The notes under the pieces: model-generated
Database searches by the model: none
What the model was told of the DNA's origin: nothing
The model's input: the letters and a program-made list of their open reading frames with translations, nothing else
NCBI RefSeq assembly: GCF_026262505.1
Contig: NC_067207.1
Coordinates: 23,590,082-23,654,081, forward strand
Direction: 5' to 3'
Source: Trichomonas vaginalis G3
Lineage: Eukaryota > Parabasalia > Trichomonadida > Trichomonadidae
DNA: 64,000 nt
Position numbers and translations under genes: made by a program
Shown: positions 35,921-46,574 of the stretch, one piece after another
How the letters are laid out: each line of letters begins with the position of its first letter
How positions within the stretch are numbered: the stretch's first letter is position 1

Positions 35921-36880
35921 TTAAAAGAGAGCGTATTTAACATCTTTCTTCTTCGCCAAAATGACGAATATCAATGCAAGAACAATTAGTACGACATCAA
36001 CGACCCAAACAACGATCTCACGAGTGTTAGATGTCGGTTCAACTGGAATATTTCCGACAACTTCTTTAAGGAAGTATCCCAAACGGTATCCACTGATAGC
36101 AATGCGTTCCTTGCTCTGTGTCTGTACTGTTGTGAAGTAATCTTTTGAAGGCCAACCGTACATTGTTGTATTATAACCAAAATTATAAGCAACTTCGTAA
36201 GATTCATTATGCCATACCTCTGGATGGAATGTTTTAACATCCATATTCTGAGATGTGTAGTGGCTTTGAGGTAATTCGTTGATTAACTTAGTAGCGTTCT
36301 TTTGGAACTCATCACGATACTTAGGAATGACTGGATTACGCATTGGGAAGTAGAAGCCAGCAGAATCCCACAAGAAGTGAATATTATTGCAACCTGAACC
36401 AAGATTGCAGTTTAATATGTAAAGATTGCCACCGTGATCGCCCGTTGGGAACAAGTCATTAAATAAGGCGACATTGTGGTGTGGTGTGTGTACATCTCCA
36501 ACAAAATGGATTAAACTTCTGAGATGGAAGGCCCAAACCCATGGATCTGTTGTTGTCTTATCTTTGAGAGCCCTGTAAGCCGAATCCATGTAAGTAGTAA
36601 TGTTGTAGGTTGGAGGTGGAATGGAAGTATTTTTTCCTTTGTTGATTGGGTGGTCTAAGAAGTGCCAAGTTTCCATTACACTGAGGCTGTATGTGCCTTT
36701 GAGGTCATCTTGCCATGTTGTTGCTTCAGTAATTGTCTGTATTGGGTGTTGTCCGTATCTAAGAACGGCTTCAATCTTCTTTTTCTCTTTGGAAGTAAGC
36801 AATGACTCTGCTATACGGCCAATCATCATGTGTGCGTGTCCCCACCATGAAGCGCCGCTTCCAAGGAAGAGAGGGAGCAT
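35921..36880 (-). CDS. S1/P1-type zinc nuclease with C-terminal membrane anchor
   Basis: The protein is 319 residues from the ATG at 36880. A short signal peptide precedes WWGHAH (about 12-17), whose Trp/His belong to the trinuclear zinc site. Further ligands follow: TTWQDD, ETWHFLDHP, HFVGDVHTPHH, DHGGN and NNIHFLWDS. These enzymes cut single-stranded DNA and RNA, releasing 5'-nucleotides, outside the cell or in acidic vesicles, and would serve nucleoside scavenging in a purine/pyrimidine auxotroph. A hydrophobic segment near the end (VVDVVLIVLALIFVIL) followed by Lys suggests a surface or lysosomal membrane anchor, unlike secreted P1. The longer frame to 36925 starts at a non-ATG codon. Confidence 0.88.
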   Translation of the reverse strand: MLPLFLGSGASWWGHAHMMIGRIAESLLTSKEKKKIEAVLRYGQHPIQTITEATTWQDDLKGTYSLSVMETWHFLDHPINKGKNTSIPPPTYNITTYMDSAYRALKDKTTTDPWVWAFHLRSLIHFVGDVHTPHHNVALFNDLFPTGDHGGNLYILNCNLGSGCNNIHFLWDSAGFYFPMRNPVIPKYRDEFQKNATKLINELPQSHYTSQNMDVKTFHPEVWHNESYEVAYNFGYNTTMYGWPSKDYFTTVQTQSKERIAISGYRLGYFLKEVVGNIPVEPTSNTREIVVWVVDVVLIVLALIFVILAKKKDVKYALF

Positions 36881-37454
36881 TTTTATTAATAAAAAATGGA
36901 TTGACCCAAAATGTAATCTATTCAAATTTTACGTAAGCTCCTTCAAAATTGGGGATCAATTATTCCAATATTATTTACATGCCAGGTATTTATTTTTTCC
37001 GATTTTTTGATGATGGCGGTTAGATTGAAGGAAGTCTGCGGATTTAAAATTAAAAGTTCGAGTTGTAGCTTCTGTGATACAAGTGCATTAATAACTACAC
37101 TTCCTTTCTCAATATAAAGCACTTTTTACGATATTAGAGAAGAAACCAACCATGAAAAAGTAAGATTCACTAAGTGGATTGGATGAAAGCAATCGAAATT
37201 ACATTTATCTTCTCAATTCTGCAAGCTAACCTTGATAATATTGTAAATGAATGTAATTGGGTCGCTCGAATCTTCGTACAATACAAAGCGCAATAGAGTA
37301 TACATGAGTAGTGCATTATGAGTCTATTGTTTAAAATGAATAATATCGTTAAAATTGTAAATTTATAGAGAAATAAGAGTAAAAAATTCGAAATAAATTA
37401 GTAGTTGTAAGTAAAGTATGTTTGAAATCAAGCTTTATATGGCCTGCGTAATGT
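36881..37454. other. Intergenic region, nothing recognised
   Basis: AT-rich DNA between two minus-strand genes, without credible frames or repeats. Confidence 0.5.
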
Positions 37455-38222
37455 TTATTCCTGGTTGATTCCCTCAAGGATTGATGGGCGGACACCCTCA
37501 CGAGCTGGAAGGCTGATGAGTGGGTGCTCGTTCTCACCGATGACGAAAACGTTCATGATACGTGTGGCGAAGACAGCGCCAGATGTATCCTTAAGGTGAA
37601 CGATATCGAAGGAAGCCATCTGCTTCTCGATCTTCTGGATTGTTCCGACACGGCCGACGTTACCACCAGCTGTAACCATGGCAACATCGCCAACCTTGAA
37701 CTTGATGACGGATTCGACTTCGCCTGTCTTGATGTTGAACTTGAGAGCATCATGGACACGGACGGATGGATCAACATAGGAGATTGTACGGCCATCGTGT
37801 GTAACAACGTGTGGGATACCCTTGGCACCAATCTTGAACTGGTTGACACGAAGAAGCTTGAAGGAGGCTTCCTTAGCTTCGATGTGGTGGACGCAGAAAC
37901 GGCCCTTGCAGTCGTAGATGATACGGAAGAGTTCGTTGGATTTGCCGAGTTCGATGACATCCATCAAACCTGTTGGATAACGATAGTTTGTGCGGACCTT
38001 GCCATCGACCTTGACGAGGCGGCGCTTGACAATAGCGACGGCTTCCTTAGCTGTAAGAGCGTATTTAAGGCGATCACGAAGGAAGATGTTGATTGGAAGG
38101 CATTCACGAAGTTTGTGTGGACCTGTGGATGGGTGGGAAGCGAACTTACCCGCGGACTTAGCAAGAAGCCAGTGGTGTGGAGCTGTGAGGCGCTTAAGAT
38201 GGAAGCGTTGGCAACGTGGCAT
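37455..38222 (-). CDS. RPS4: 40S ribosomal protein S4 (eS4)
   Basis: The protein is 255 residues. The start MPRCQRFHLKRLTAPHHWLL fits the conserved eS4 N-terminus. An S4-type RNA-binding block follows (INIFLRDRLKYALTAKEAV ... VKVDGKVRTNYRYPTGLMDVI), then the central eS4 domain (YDCKGRF) and a KOW-containing C-terminal part (KFKVGDVAMVTAGGNVGRVG). It belongs to the small ribosomal subunit. Codon use is visibly GC-richer than the neighbours, as expected for highly expressed genes, which also creates long antisense frames that are not genes. An in-frame extension to 38333 is rejected because it is unlike eS4. Confidence 0.96.
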   Translation of the reverse strand: MPRCQRFHLKRLTAPHHWLLAKSAGKFASHPSTGPHKLRECLPINIFLRDRLKYALTAKEAVAIVKRRLVKVDGKVRTNYRYPTGLMDVIELGKSNELFRIIYDCKGRFCVHHIEAKEASFKLLRVNQFKIGAKGIPHVVTHDGRTISYVDPSVRVHDALKFNIKTGEVESVIKFKVGDVAMVTAGGNVGRVGTIQKIEKQMASFDIVHLKDTSGAVFATRIMNVFVIGENEHPLISLPAREGVRPSILEGINQE

Positions 38223-38287
38223 AAGAAAAAGGACCGACCATGAGAAACTTTTTTTTCTTCTCATTGCCAAGAATAAGAAAAAGGACC
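38220..38287 (-). promoter_or_regulatory. Duplicated GGTCCTTTTTCTTAT upstream of RPS4
   Basis: On the minus strand GGTCCTTTTTCTTAT occurs directly before the ATG (ending at 38221) and again about 51 bases upstream. A CCTTT core-promoter motif has been described for Trichomonas genes; this may be such an element in duplicate. Confidence 0.4.
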
Positions 38288-40259
38288 AATCATTATCTAA
38301 TATAATATAAATTGGGTTTATTAAAATGAACATTTTCTAAAAGGGGGGAAATTCGTCGACAACAAAGGTATCGACCCAAATTGTTCCCATTATGCTTGAC
38401 ATATGAAGTATAGTAATAGTGTGTATGGACTCATAGAATGGCTTTCGTTTGATTTCGAGATATATTATATGATCTTCTAAAATATCCATATTTTACTTGA
38501 TAACGCAGATGTTTTATCGTACTATGAAAATTAAACGAAAAATATGGCTCAAGACGAGCAAAATTCGATGCTAAAAAAGTAAATTGTTTATTGATTAGCG
38601 GGCTTTCAGGTATTTTTTTTTGAAGTAACGCTTTATTCGTTTTTCTTACTACATCTGTATATAAAATATGCAAAAATAAGGATTTATAATTAAAAATATT
38701 ATTCGAATTGGGTAAATAAATCGTTAGATCTTAGATTTTATTAATCATTTCTTCTTAAAATGAGACTGTGGTAATGGGAACTGTGTATGAGAGTTGGAGT
38801 ATTGTTAAATTGCGCGAAATGTTGATAAGTTTAAAAACGATTTGTAGTATGTTCAAGTATATTAGAATTAATGAAATGTGATAACATCGACTAAAAACAA
38901 TCGATTTTAAGTGATTGATGAAAATCGATATCAACATTTAAAATTTTCGAGGTTTTTTTGACTGATTGCAATTGCTTTGGACACCTAGAATGAAGTTCTC
39001 CTTGGTGAATTTCTCCAAATTTTTTCCACATTAGAAAAAGACTAAGCAATTTTCTAGAAAATGATAACGTTTTTTTTCAATTCTCGATTTTTTTTTGGAA
39101 AAATGAGATTAATTTTTTTGAAAATTTATAATTTAGAGAGAAATGAACCATTTTCGTTGTGTTACAAATCGATTAAACCCTTTTATTTTTGTTATTCTAT
39201 AATATTTCTACTAAATTATGTCGATTATACAGCAAAATCAAATATCTATATTTCAAAGATATAGAAAAGAAGTATATATTCCAAAATTATAAATCAGTCA
39301 TAGTTTACTATCAAAAATAATATATTGTTCTATATAGATAACCATCCATGGTTAGTAATTTAAAATTATTTCTGGTTCAAATTAAGGATTATCTTCACAT
39401 GTTTAGAAACCATTGTAAACATCTAGAAAACAATCAATAATATCATGATTTTATTTACAAATGAGTTCAAGGTATATATATATTGTGATTCGATTTTCGA
39501 TAATAAATCTGAATCAAATGTATATTAAACTCGCACATTTAGTCTTCTTATCATAATAATGTTATCAGTTAGTGATTATGGTTACAAAACAAGCAACATT
39601 AGATCTGTATCTCATAATCAAACGGAAGTTAAGTTAAGATATTTGAGATTTTATCACCTGATAGTATGCATAATACTATACCAGAGTGACCAGTCAATCT
39701 GTTGTTTCAATATCGTTTCAAATTTTTTATACCAAAATAGTACTTTGGCTATCATTGATAATACGTAGGGTTGCTACTGTTGTAATATTTCGAAAAAATA
39801 AATGTATCAACTTTAATGCAAGATATGATGAGTTGAACATTGAATAATTGAGTTTTTGTAATATTAATATTCTTTAGTCCCTAGTATATCATTGTTTCAT
39901 ACTAATAACGTGGATCAATTCCGTTTCAATGATCAAATAAAGCAGAAACAATATACTCAGGTTCCACTTTTTTGGTCTAAAAAATAAGTCCCCTTTTTTT
40001 TATTTTCTCTCATAAAAATGGGAAAAATTTCATAAATACAAATATTTGGGAAATATTTTGTACAGCTCACAATTATTAATATGTTTCTCAAAATAGATTA
40101 AAAATTGAAAACCGCTCTACACATTCAATTTTTATTTTGGTAAAATATGATCTGATTATTTCGGATCTTTTGACTCTGAAAAGCAATTATACCGCAAGAA
40201 AATAGTGTACCGCATTTTAATTGATCTCTTTCGTAATATTTTACTTCTTAAATTTTTTA
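38288..40259. other. Intergenic region, nothing recognised
   Basis: About 2 kb of AT-rich DNA. Frames are short and of random composition, and I see no terminal repeats or RNA genes. Confidence 0.45.
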
Positions 40260-41489
40260 ATGTCTGATCAAGACAGTAATCAGAGCAAATACAGTAAACT
40301 GCGAAGTGTCTACAAGTATTACATTGATTCATATGATGCGTTATATCAGCTGAAAACGGAAAAAGAAGAAGATTTAAACTCGATTTACAAAATGATCAAA
40401 ACGAATTTGATTGATTCAAAGAAATGCCTTCCCCAAATTATAACAAAAGATATTTTGGATATCATTCCGTATAATAATCGCTATACAAAGTCATATTTAT
40501 ATCTTGCCAAACTCGTATCAGATGATTATCAAATCAAAGAGATCGGCAATGTTGAACTTGTTTCAAACTTTTTGTTTTACAAAGAATATGGCATTGAATT
40601 AGACAAGTCTGTTAATTTCGAAATTATTAAATCAGAAAATCTCGACATTCTTAAAGAAAATACAATTTACAAAGCAATTATGAATAATGACTTAGAAGTA
40701 TTCATTTCATTCACTGAAAGAGAAGGATTTGCTGAAAATCAAAAACTTCAAAGTAGTTTATACCCATGTTCTGAAGAAGGATTTTCATTACTTGAATTAT
40801 GTTGTTACCATGGAGCAGTTGATTGTTTCAAGTTCTTAAGAACTAAATTTAACTCAGAAATAACAAAAAGATGTCTAACATTTTCATTTTTGGGAAGAAA
40901 TCATGAGATAATGAGTGAATGTTTGAAACATTATGAACCAGATAAAGAATGCATGAAATATGCAATTATTTCACATAACATTGATTTTGTAACATTCTTA
41001 GTGAATGAGTATATCATAAGTATCGACTTGCACGCTTGCGGAAAATATAATAATCTTGATTCATTTTTAGTTTTTTACGATCAAACTAATCTTTTAGTCA
41101 GCTGCTTGGTTTTTTCACCGATGTTTAATATTCCATCCCTATGCGAATATTTCCTTTCATTAGGTGTAGATATCAATAAAAAACTTTTAAATGGAAAAAC
41201 CGCTCTTCATATTGCAGCACGTTATAATAGTAAAGAAACAGCCGAATTTCTTATATCACATTATGCAAATATCAATGAAAAAGATAAAGATGGAGAAACC
41301 GCTCTTCACGATGCAGCAAGTCATAATAGTAAAAAAACAGCCGAATTTCTTATTTCACATGGTATTAACATCAATGAAAAAAATAATGATGGAGAAACCG
41401 CTCTTCATAGAGCAGCAAATTTTGATAGTAAAGAAACAGCCGAACTTCTTATTTCACATGGCATTAATATTAATGAAAAAAAAAAATAA
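40260..41489 (+). CDS. Ankyrin repeat protein, frame ends at an A11 run
   Basis: The first 409 residues are open from the ATG at 40260. Residues 1-310 are the conserved non-ankyrin region of Trichomonas ankyrin proteins (DUF3447-like: LLELCCYHGAVDCFKFL, CLTFSFLGRNHEI). Three ankyrin repeats follow, each with GETALH and AEFLISHG phrases. At 41476-41486 a run of 11 A puts the frame into TAA. Ten A would keep the ankyrin repeats in frame. Ankyrin proteins are protein-binding scaffolds; no partner can be inferred. The paralogue at 44469 is intact. Confidence 0.8.
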   Translation: MSDQDSNQSKYSKLRSVYKYYIDSYDALYQLKTEKEEDLNSIYKMIKTNLIDSKKCLPQIITKDILDIIPYNNRYTKSYLYLAKLVSDDYQIKEIGNVELVSNFLFYKEYGIELDKSVNFEIIKSENLDILKENTIYKAIMNNDLEVFISFTEREGFAENQKLQSSLYPCSEEGFSLLELCCYHGAVDCFKFLRTKFNSEITKRCLTFSFLGRNHEIMSECLKHYEPDKECMKYAIISHNIDFVTFLVNEYIISIDLHACGKYNNLDSFLVFYDQTNLLVSCLVFSPMFNIPSLCEYFLSLGVDINKKLLNGKTALHIAARYNSKETAEFLISHYANINEKDKDGETALHDAASHNSKKTAEFLISHGININEKNNDGETALHRAANFDSKETAELLISHGININEKKK

Positions 41490-41965
41490 AAAAGGAGAAA
41501 CTCCTCTTCATTTTGCAGCATTTAATAAAAATAAAAAAACAGTTGAACTTCTTATTTCACATGGTGCAAATATCAATGAAAAATATAAAGATGGAACAAA
41601 CGCTCTTCATAAAGCAATATTTAGTAATAAGAAAGAAACAGTCGAATTTCTTATTTCACATGGTGCAAATATCAATGAAAAAGATAAATATGGACAAATC
41701 GCTCTTCATGATGCAGCACATCGTAATAGTAAAAAAACAGCCGAATTTCTTATTTCACACGGTATTAATATCAATGAAAAAAATAATGATGGAGAAACCG
41801 CTCTTCATAGAGCAGCAAATTTTGATAGTAAAGAAACAGCCGAACTTCTTATTTCACATGGCATTAATATTAATGAAAAAAAAAAATAAAAAAGGAGAAA
41901 CTCCTCTTCATTTTGCAGCATTTAATAAAAATAAAAAAACAGTTGAACTTCTTATTTCACATGGT
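41331..41965 (+). repeat. 400-bp tandem duplication in the ankyrin gene
   Basis: About 235 bp around 41331-41565 recurs at 41731-41965, offset by 400 bp. This equals 133 codons plus one base, the extra base being in the A11 run. Both copies carry the same 11-A frameshift. Confidence 0.75.
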
Positions 41966-42076
41966 ATAAATATCATTGAAAAAAATAACAATGGAGAAAC
42001 CGCTCTTCATATTGCAATATGGCGTCAAAATATATTAACAGCCGAACTTCTTAAATCATATGGTGCAGAAAACTAA
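41490..42076 (+). pseudogene. Continuation of the ankyrin gene in other frames
   Basis: Ankyrin repeats continue in the second frame (41490-41889) and, after another A11 run (41876-41886), in the third frame to a stop at 42074-42076. About six further repeats are encoded with standard TPLH and ELLISHGA phrases. The gene is either decayed, mis-sequenced at homopolymers, or read by slippage. Confidence 0.75.
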
Positions 42077-42199
42077 TGTTCCAACGTTAGATGATATGAT
42101 TTTAAAAAGATAATATTGGAAAATTAAACACTCTTCAATATTCAGCATTCTAAAAGCAGTTTAAGTTAATAAATATCCAATTTATTTTCAATTCTATTT

Positions 42200-42315
42200 T
42201 TAAGGTCCATCTGACTTTAATTCAAATTTTTGACAACTGGCGTGAAGGGACATTAAAAATTAACCTTAAACATCTGAATTGAAAGCCATGTCATAGGGGC
42301 GTAAGTACACCCTAA
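42200..42315. mobile_element. TTAA-flanked MITE-like element, copy 2 (reduced)
   Basis: Reverse-oriented relative of 9155-9331: it shares CAACTGGCGTGAAG, AACCTTAAACAT and the end GGGGCGTAAGTACACCC. The other end begins TTAAGG but has lost the GCACTTACGC part, and one internal repeat is missing. Confidence 0.6.
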
Positions 42316-42555
42316 AAAAAACTTCTAAATAATGGTCATGCCTCATATTTCGTAAGTACCTGATATGAGAAATCTTATCATCGTTAAATGATGTACTTGA
42401 AATTTCTGTAATCGATGAATATTGAATTCCATAACGCTTTAAAATATTAATGAAGTTGTCGAAACAATATGTTTCAGAAATTCATAGTGAATTATAAACA
42501 AATAACATATGAAAATGTAAAAAAATTCTAAAATTCATAAAAAATACAAACAAGT

Positions 42556-43539
42556 TTATAAATAACAAAGGATAGAATGACTATCATATGCCTGTATCAT
42601 TAAATTATCTGGAGCATTTCTAATTATCTCATCACCATGATGAAATACATATGTTTCATCTAATCCTGAGTGCCAAGCAGCAATCTGCTTAACTCTTACA
42701 GGTGTTTTGAATTTGTTTAGTGGAGGAGGACACTTGCCAAAGGCAGACCAATTCTTATTTTTCAGTTGATCTATATCTTCGTAGAAAAGTGGCCAACCAA
42801 TAAAAGATTTCAAAAGGACATCTTCAAAATTGAGCTTCATCAATGATATAAACTCTTCTGTGGTAACGTCATCTCCAACTTTATCATGAAAACTAAAGAA
42901 ATCGTCAAAATATCTTTTTTTCTCAACCCAAAAACGAGCTGTAAATCTATTCAGTATCCATCCGGAACCTCCATGGATGAATCCAACAGATGTATTTATC
43001 AATTCAGGCGTACAGTATTGACCAGTTATCATAAAATTTTGGTGTTTCAAATCTAACTTAAAAATCTCGTATGCTAAGTTTTCTGCATCTACATAAACGT
43101 CTTCTGTACATCTGTACACATAATTATATCTAGTTTTTAGAAAATATTTGTAAAGTGCAAAATTGTTGTGATACATCTGTCGGTGCTTGATTGTTTCATT
43201 GTGTTCTTGCGATAATATAACGATTCTTGGATCGATAGTGTTATTTATTGAAGTTAGCATTACTTTTGATTTCGGATATAGTTTCATGAAGTTTCTACCC
43301 CATTTATTGTATGAGTAATATGCTCGTTCACAGTTTGGGTTGTTGCAATTGATAGATATTAAAATTTGTGGATCGTATTTCGAAATTTTTGTTGGAGGAA
43401 ATGGAACAATGTGTCGGATTATCTCCATAACTATCGCAGATGCAACTAAATAATAAACAACTGCTATTCGTTTTTTTCTTTTTTCTCTTACTTTCATTGA
43501 AAAGTGCCAATAATAATTTGATTCCGAAACACCGTTCAT
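42556..43539 (-). CDS. Type II membrane glycosyltransferase, GT31/fringe-like
   Basis: The protein is 327 residues. A short basic cytosolic tail (KVREKRKKR) precedes one membrane span (about 25-42), the layout of Golgi glycosyltransferases. The lumenal part has YRCTEDVYVDAENL, in the position of the DxD-type sugar-nucleotide site of fringe/C1GalT enzymes. Then GFIHGGSGWILNR matches the family GGAG-type loop and GDDVTTEEFISL the late acidic motif. It probably transfers a hexose from a UDP-sugar to glycoproteins or glycolipids; donor and acceptor are unknown. A start at the internal ATG (codon 15) is also possible. Assignment is by motif pattern only. Confidence 0.6.
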   Translation of the reverse strand: MNGVSESNYYWHFSMKVREKRKKRIAVVYYLVASAIVMEIIRHIVPFPPTKISKYDPQILISINCNNPNCERAYYSYNKWGRNFMKLYPKSKVMLTSINNTIDPRIVILSQEHNETIKHRQMYHNNFALYKYFLKTRYNYVYRCTEDVYVDAENLAYEIFKLDLKHQNFMITGQYCTPELINTSVGFIHGGSGWILNRFTARFWVEKKRYFDDFFSFHDKVGDDVTTEEFISLMKLNFEDVLLKSFIGWPLFYEDIDQLKNKNWSAFGKCPPPLNKFKTPVRVKQIAAWHSGLDETYVFHHGDEIIRNAPDNLMIQAYDSHSILCYL

Positions 43540-44045
43540 GAGTCACTATTCTATTGAAAACTGTACTGACCCACCTACTGCTCAAATATAAATGATACAT
43601 GTAGCACAAATTTTCCATCTAGATCTAAAAAATATTGAAACTCTAAAATTAAGATTATTTTCTATATCGTTATTTGATATTTATATAGGAAAAATCAAAT
43701 ATATCTATAAAATAGAGTGTTCATGTAGTTATAAAATACCTAGATAATAAATATTTTTGCCGTAAAAGCTGATTTAAAAAAAATTCCAATTAAAAAATGT
43801 TATTTCAATTTTTTGTCGCGAAATAATTAGATATTTTCATTATTTTTCTCGAGATCGAAGAAAATTTGGAATTACATAGAAAGATTTGCATCCATCTACA
43901 GCAACCAAATAACTTATTACCGCAAACTGAATTGAAAATTTCGAAATTATTCAATCCAATTTTATTAAAATACAAGAGAATAGACCAATGTTGTATAGAA
44001 ATAAAGCAAGACTCAACGTGTTATGACCTTTGAAAACTGTTTTTG

Positions 44046-44370
44046 ATGAAAACTATCTCTCCACCTAAGAATTCAGTTGAAGCTGCTCGCATGCAGGACT
44101 ACATTGTCTTTTTCGATCTACCACATTCGGATTCGCGTCAAGGCCACTCTACAACTTCAAGATGCAACACATAACCCATATGAAGACGTACTTGAATCAT
44201 TGAGCGGAAAGCCAATCATTCAGCTAGTCTGCTTGGAGATGAGGACGAAAATTAAGATGATATTTCTACCGTTCTCATTCACCATAAAGCTCAATCACTT
44301 TTAAAAATGTGTTCGAAAAGTTCCGTGTTTGAAGTAAATATTTTCTTACATGATATGAATAATGAGTATA
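44046..44370 (+). pseudogene. Gene remnant with several frame breaks
   Basis: From an ATG at 44046 the DNA is less AT-rich than its surroundings and encodes protein-like stretches in alternating frames (SVEAARMQDYIVFF, then ATHNPYEDVLESLSGKPIIQL, then a third frame near 44240-44370). This pattern suggests a decayed gene. The family is not recognised. The rest of 43540-44468 shows nothing. Confidence 0.35.
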
Positions 44371-44468
44371 TTCTGTGAAACATTAGAAAGAGAATATTTT
44401 TAATCAAGCATAAATTATGAAATTTGATTCATTAGAAAACTTGCATTGTATAATTATGAAAGGCTTTT

Positions 44469-46574
44469 CTAATCATTTTCTGCACCATGAGAAAGAAGAA
44501 ATTCAACAATTTCATTGCTGTTTTTTGATGATGCAATATTTAATGCTGTTTGACGTTCACAGTTTCTTGAATTGATATTTGCACCATGTGAAATTAAAAA
44601 TTCAATTGCTTTTAATCTATCATTAGAAGCAGCAAAATGAAGTGGTGTGTCTCCGTGATGGTTTATTGAGTTAATGTCTGCACCATGTGATAAAAGCGAT
44701 TCCATAATCTCTGTATCAAATAATGAAGGCGCATAATGAAGAGGTGTATTCCCACTATAATCTTTTGAATTAATATCAGCACCGTGTGAAATTAATAGAT
44801 CAGCAACTTTGCTACAATTCATGTATGCAGCACGATGAAGAGGTGTATCACCACTATTGTCCTGTGAATTAATATCTGCACCGTTTAGGATAAGAATTTC
44901 TGCAACTTCCACATGATCGTTATCAGACGCCTGATGAAGAGCTGTTCTACCATTAATATCTTTTTCATTGATATCTATACCATGGGAAATAAGAATTCTT
45001 GCATTTTTTGAACGGCCTCTTTTTGCTGCGTAATGAAGAGGTGTTCTATCAAAACAATCTTTAGCTTTGATATCTGCACCATGTGAAATAAGAAATTCAA
45101 TAACTTCTGGTAAACTTTGTTGTGCAGCACAATGAAGAACACTTTCTCCATTGTTATCTTTTGCATTGACATATGCTCCATTTGAAATCAGAATTTCATT
45201 TATTTTGACATTTGAATATGATGCAGAATAATGAAGAATTGATTTACCTTCTTTATTTCTTGAATTGACATCTGCTCCATGAGATATTAAAAGCTTTATT
45301 AACTTTTTTGATCCTGAGAAGACAGCCCAATCAAGAGCGGTATCACTAAAGTCATCTTGTGCATTGATATTTATACCAGAGTTAATAATTAGTTCAACAA
45401 TTTCATAATTTTTATTGATTATTGCAGAGTGGAGAGGTGTTCTTCCTTTGCTATCTTTAAAATAAAGATCTGCTCCATAAGAAATACGGATTTTTGCGAT
45501 TTTTGTATTTTTACCTGAAACTGCTAAATGAATTGGCGACGATTCACCTGATTTATCTTTTGCATTACAATCTGCGCCATGAGAAAGAAGGAATTTTACC
45601 GTCTTTGTATTATCATTTTCTATCTGCCGAAATAAAACTGTTTCTCCATCTTTATCTCTTGAATCTATATTTGCTCCATGTGATAACAAATATTCCCAAA
45701 GGGAAAGCAAATTAAAATCAAATGAATAAAAGAAAGCATTGTTGATGTCATTAGTTCGATCGATATATGTTAGAAGTGCTTGAATATTATTATATTTTCC
45801 ACATGCTTCTAAATCAATATTTAATTTGTATTCATCCATCAAAAATATAACAAATTCGATGCTGTGTGACATAATTGCATATTCCATGGATTGTTTGTCT
45901 GGCTTTATTACTTTCAAACATTCTTTTATAATCTCTAGGTTCTTTCCAAGAAATGAAAAAAGGAGACAATAATAACTGATTTTTGTTTGAAATTTTGTTC
46001 TTAAAACATTGAAACAATTGATTGAACCATGATAACAACATAGTTCGAGTAAAGAATGTTTATAATATGGAATTGGATAGAAACCACTTTGAAGTTCTTG
46101 GTTTTTATTGAATCCATCCTTTTCTGTGAACTGTATAAATGATTTTACATCATCATCCATTATTGCTCTGTAAATCGTGTTTTCTTCATGAACTTCAATA
46201 GAACTGTTTTGAATATTATATTCTTTGATTCTATCCATGTCTATAAAATTGAGATCGACTCCAAACTCTTTGTTGAGAAAGTAACTGAAAACAGTTGAAC
46301 CAGGTAGAACTTCTCTTGTTGAATTTTTGTAAATCTTTTTGAATAATGTCCAATATGATTTAAAGTAACGACAATTGCATTCTGATGCAGTTGTTATTAT
46401 ATCAAGAACATCAGATGAATCTAATATTTTGGTTTCAATTAATTTACTTTTGATATCTTGGCAAATTTTGTTAAGTTCATCTTCATTTGTTGTATTAAGT
46501 TTGTACAATGAATTCATTATATCGTTATAATCATAACATATTGCCATGAGTTCATAATAAACTTCTTTATTCAT
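44469..46574 (-). CDS. Ankyrin repeat protein, intact
   Basis: The protein is 701 residues. Residues 1-300 form the same non-ankyrin N-terminal region as the 40260 gene (YHGSINCFNVLRTKF, CLLFSFLGKNLEI). From about residue 295 there are roughly 12 ankyrin repeats of 33 residues with the usual GDTPLHxAA and ELLISHGADIN phrases, ending at the C-terminus. It is probably a cytosolic scaffold. The two ankyrin genes are convergent and separated by the glycosyltransferase and a gene remnant, as in a dispersed duplication. The ATG at 46574 has no clear Inr nearby. Confidence 0.92.
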   Translation of the reverse strand: MNKEVYYELMAICYDYNDIMNSLYKLNTTNEDELNKICQDIKSKLIETKILDSSDVLDIITTASECNCRYFKSYWTLFKKIYKNSTREVLPGSTVFSYFLNKEFGVDLNFIDMDRIKEYNIQNSSIEVHEENTIYRAIMDDDVKSFIQFTEKDGFNKNQELQSGFYPIPYYKHSLLELCCYHGSINCFNVLRTKFQTKISYYCLLFSFLGKNLEIIKECLKVIKPDKQSMEYAIMSHSIEFVIFLMDEYKLNIDLEACGKYNNIQALLTYIDRTNDINNAFFYSFDFNLLSLWEYLLSHGANIDSRDKDGETVLFRQIENDNTKTVKFLLSHGADCNAKDKSGESSPIHLAVSGKNTKIAKIRISYGADLYFKDSKGRTPLHSAIINKNYEIVELIINSGININAQDDFSDTALDWAVFSGSKKLIKLLISHGADVNSRNKEGKSILHYSASYSNVKINEILISNGAYVNAKDNNGESVLHCAAQQSLPEVIEFLISHGADIKAKDCFDRTPLHYAAKRGRSKNARILISHGIDINEKDINGRTALHQASDNDHVEVAEILILNGADINSQDNSGDTPLHRAAYMNCSKVADLLISHGADINSKDYSGNTPLHYAPSLFDTEIMESLLSHGADINSINHHGDTPLHFAASNDRLKAIEFLISHGANINSRNCERQTALNIASSKNSNEIVEFLLSHGAEND

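Noticed and set aside
37524-38310. Long plus-strand frames (239 and 106 codons) over RPS4
   Set aside because: They are antisense to a clear ribosomal protein gene and result from its GC-rich codon use; no family resemblance.
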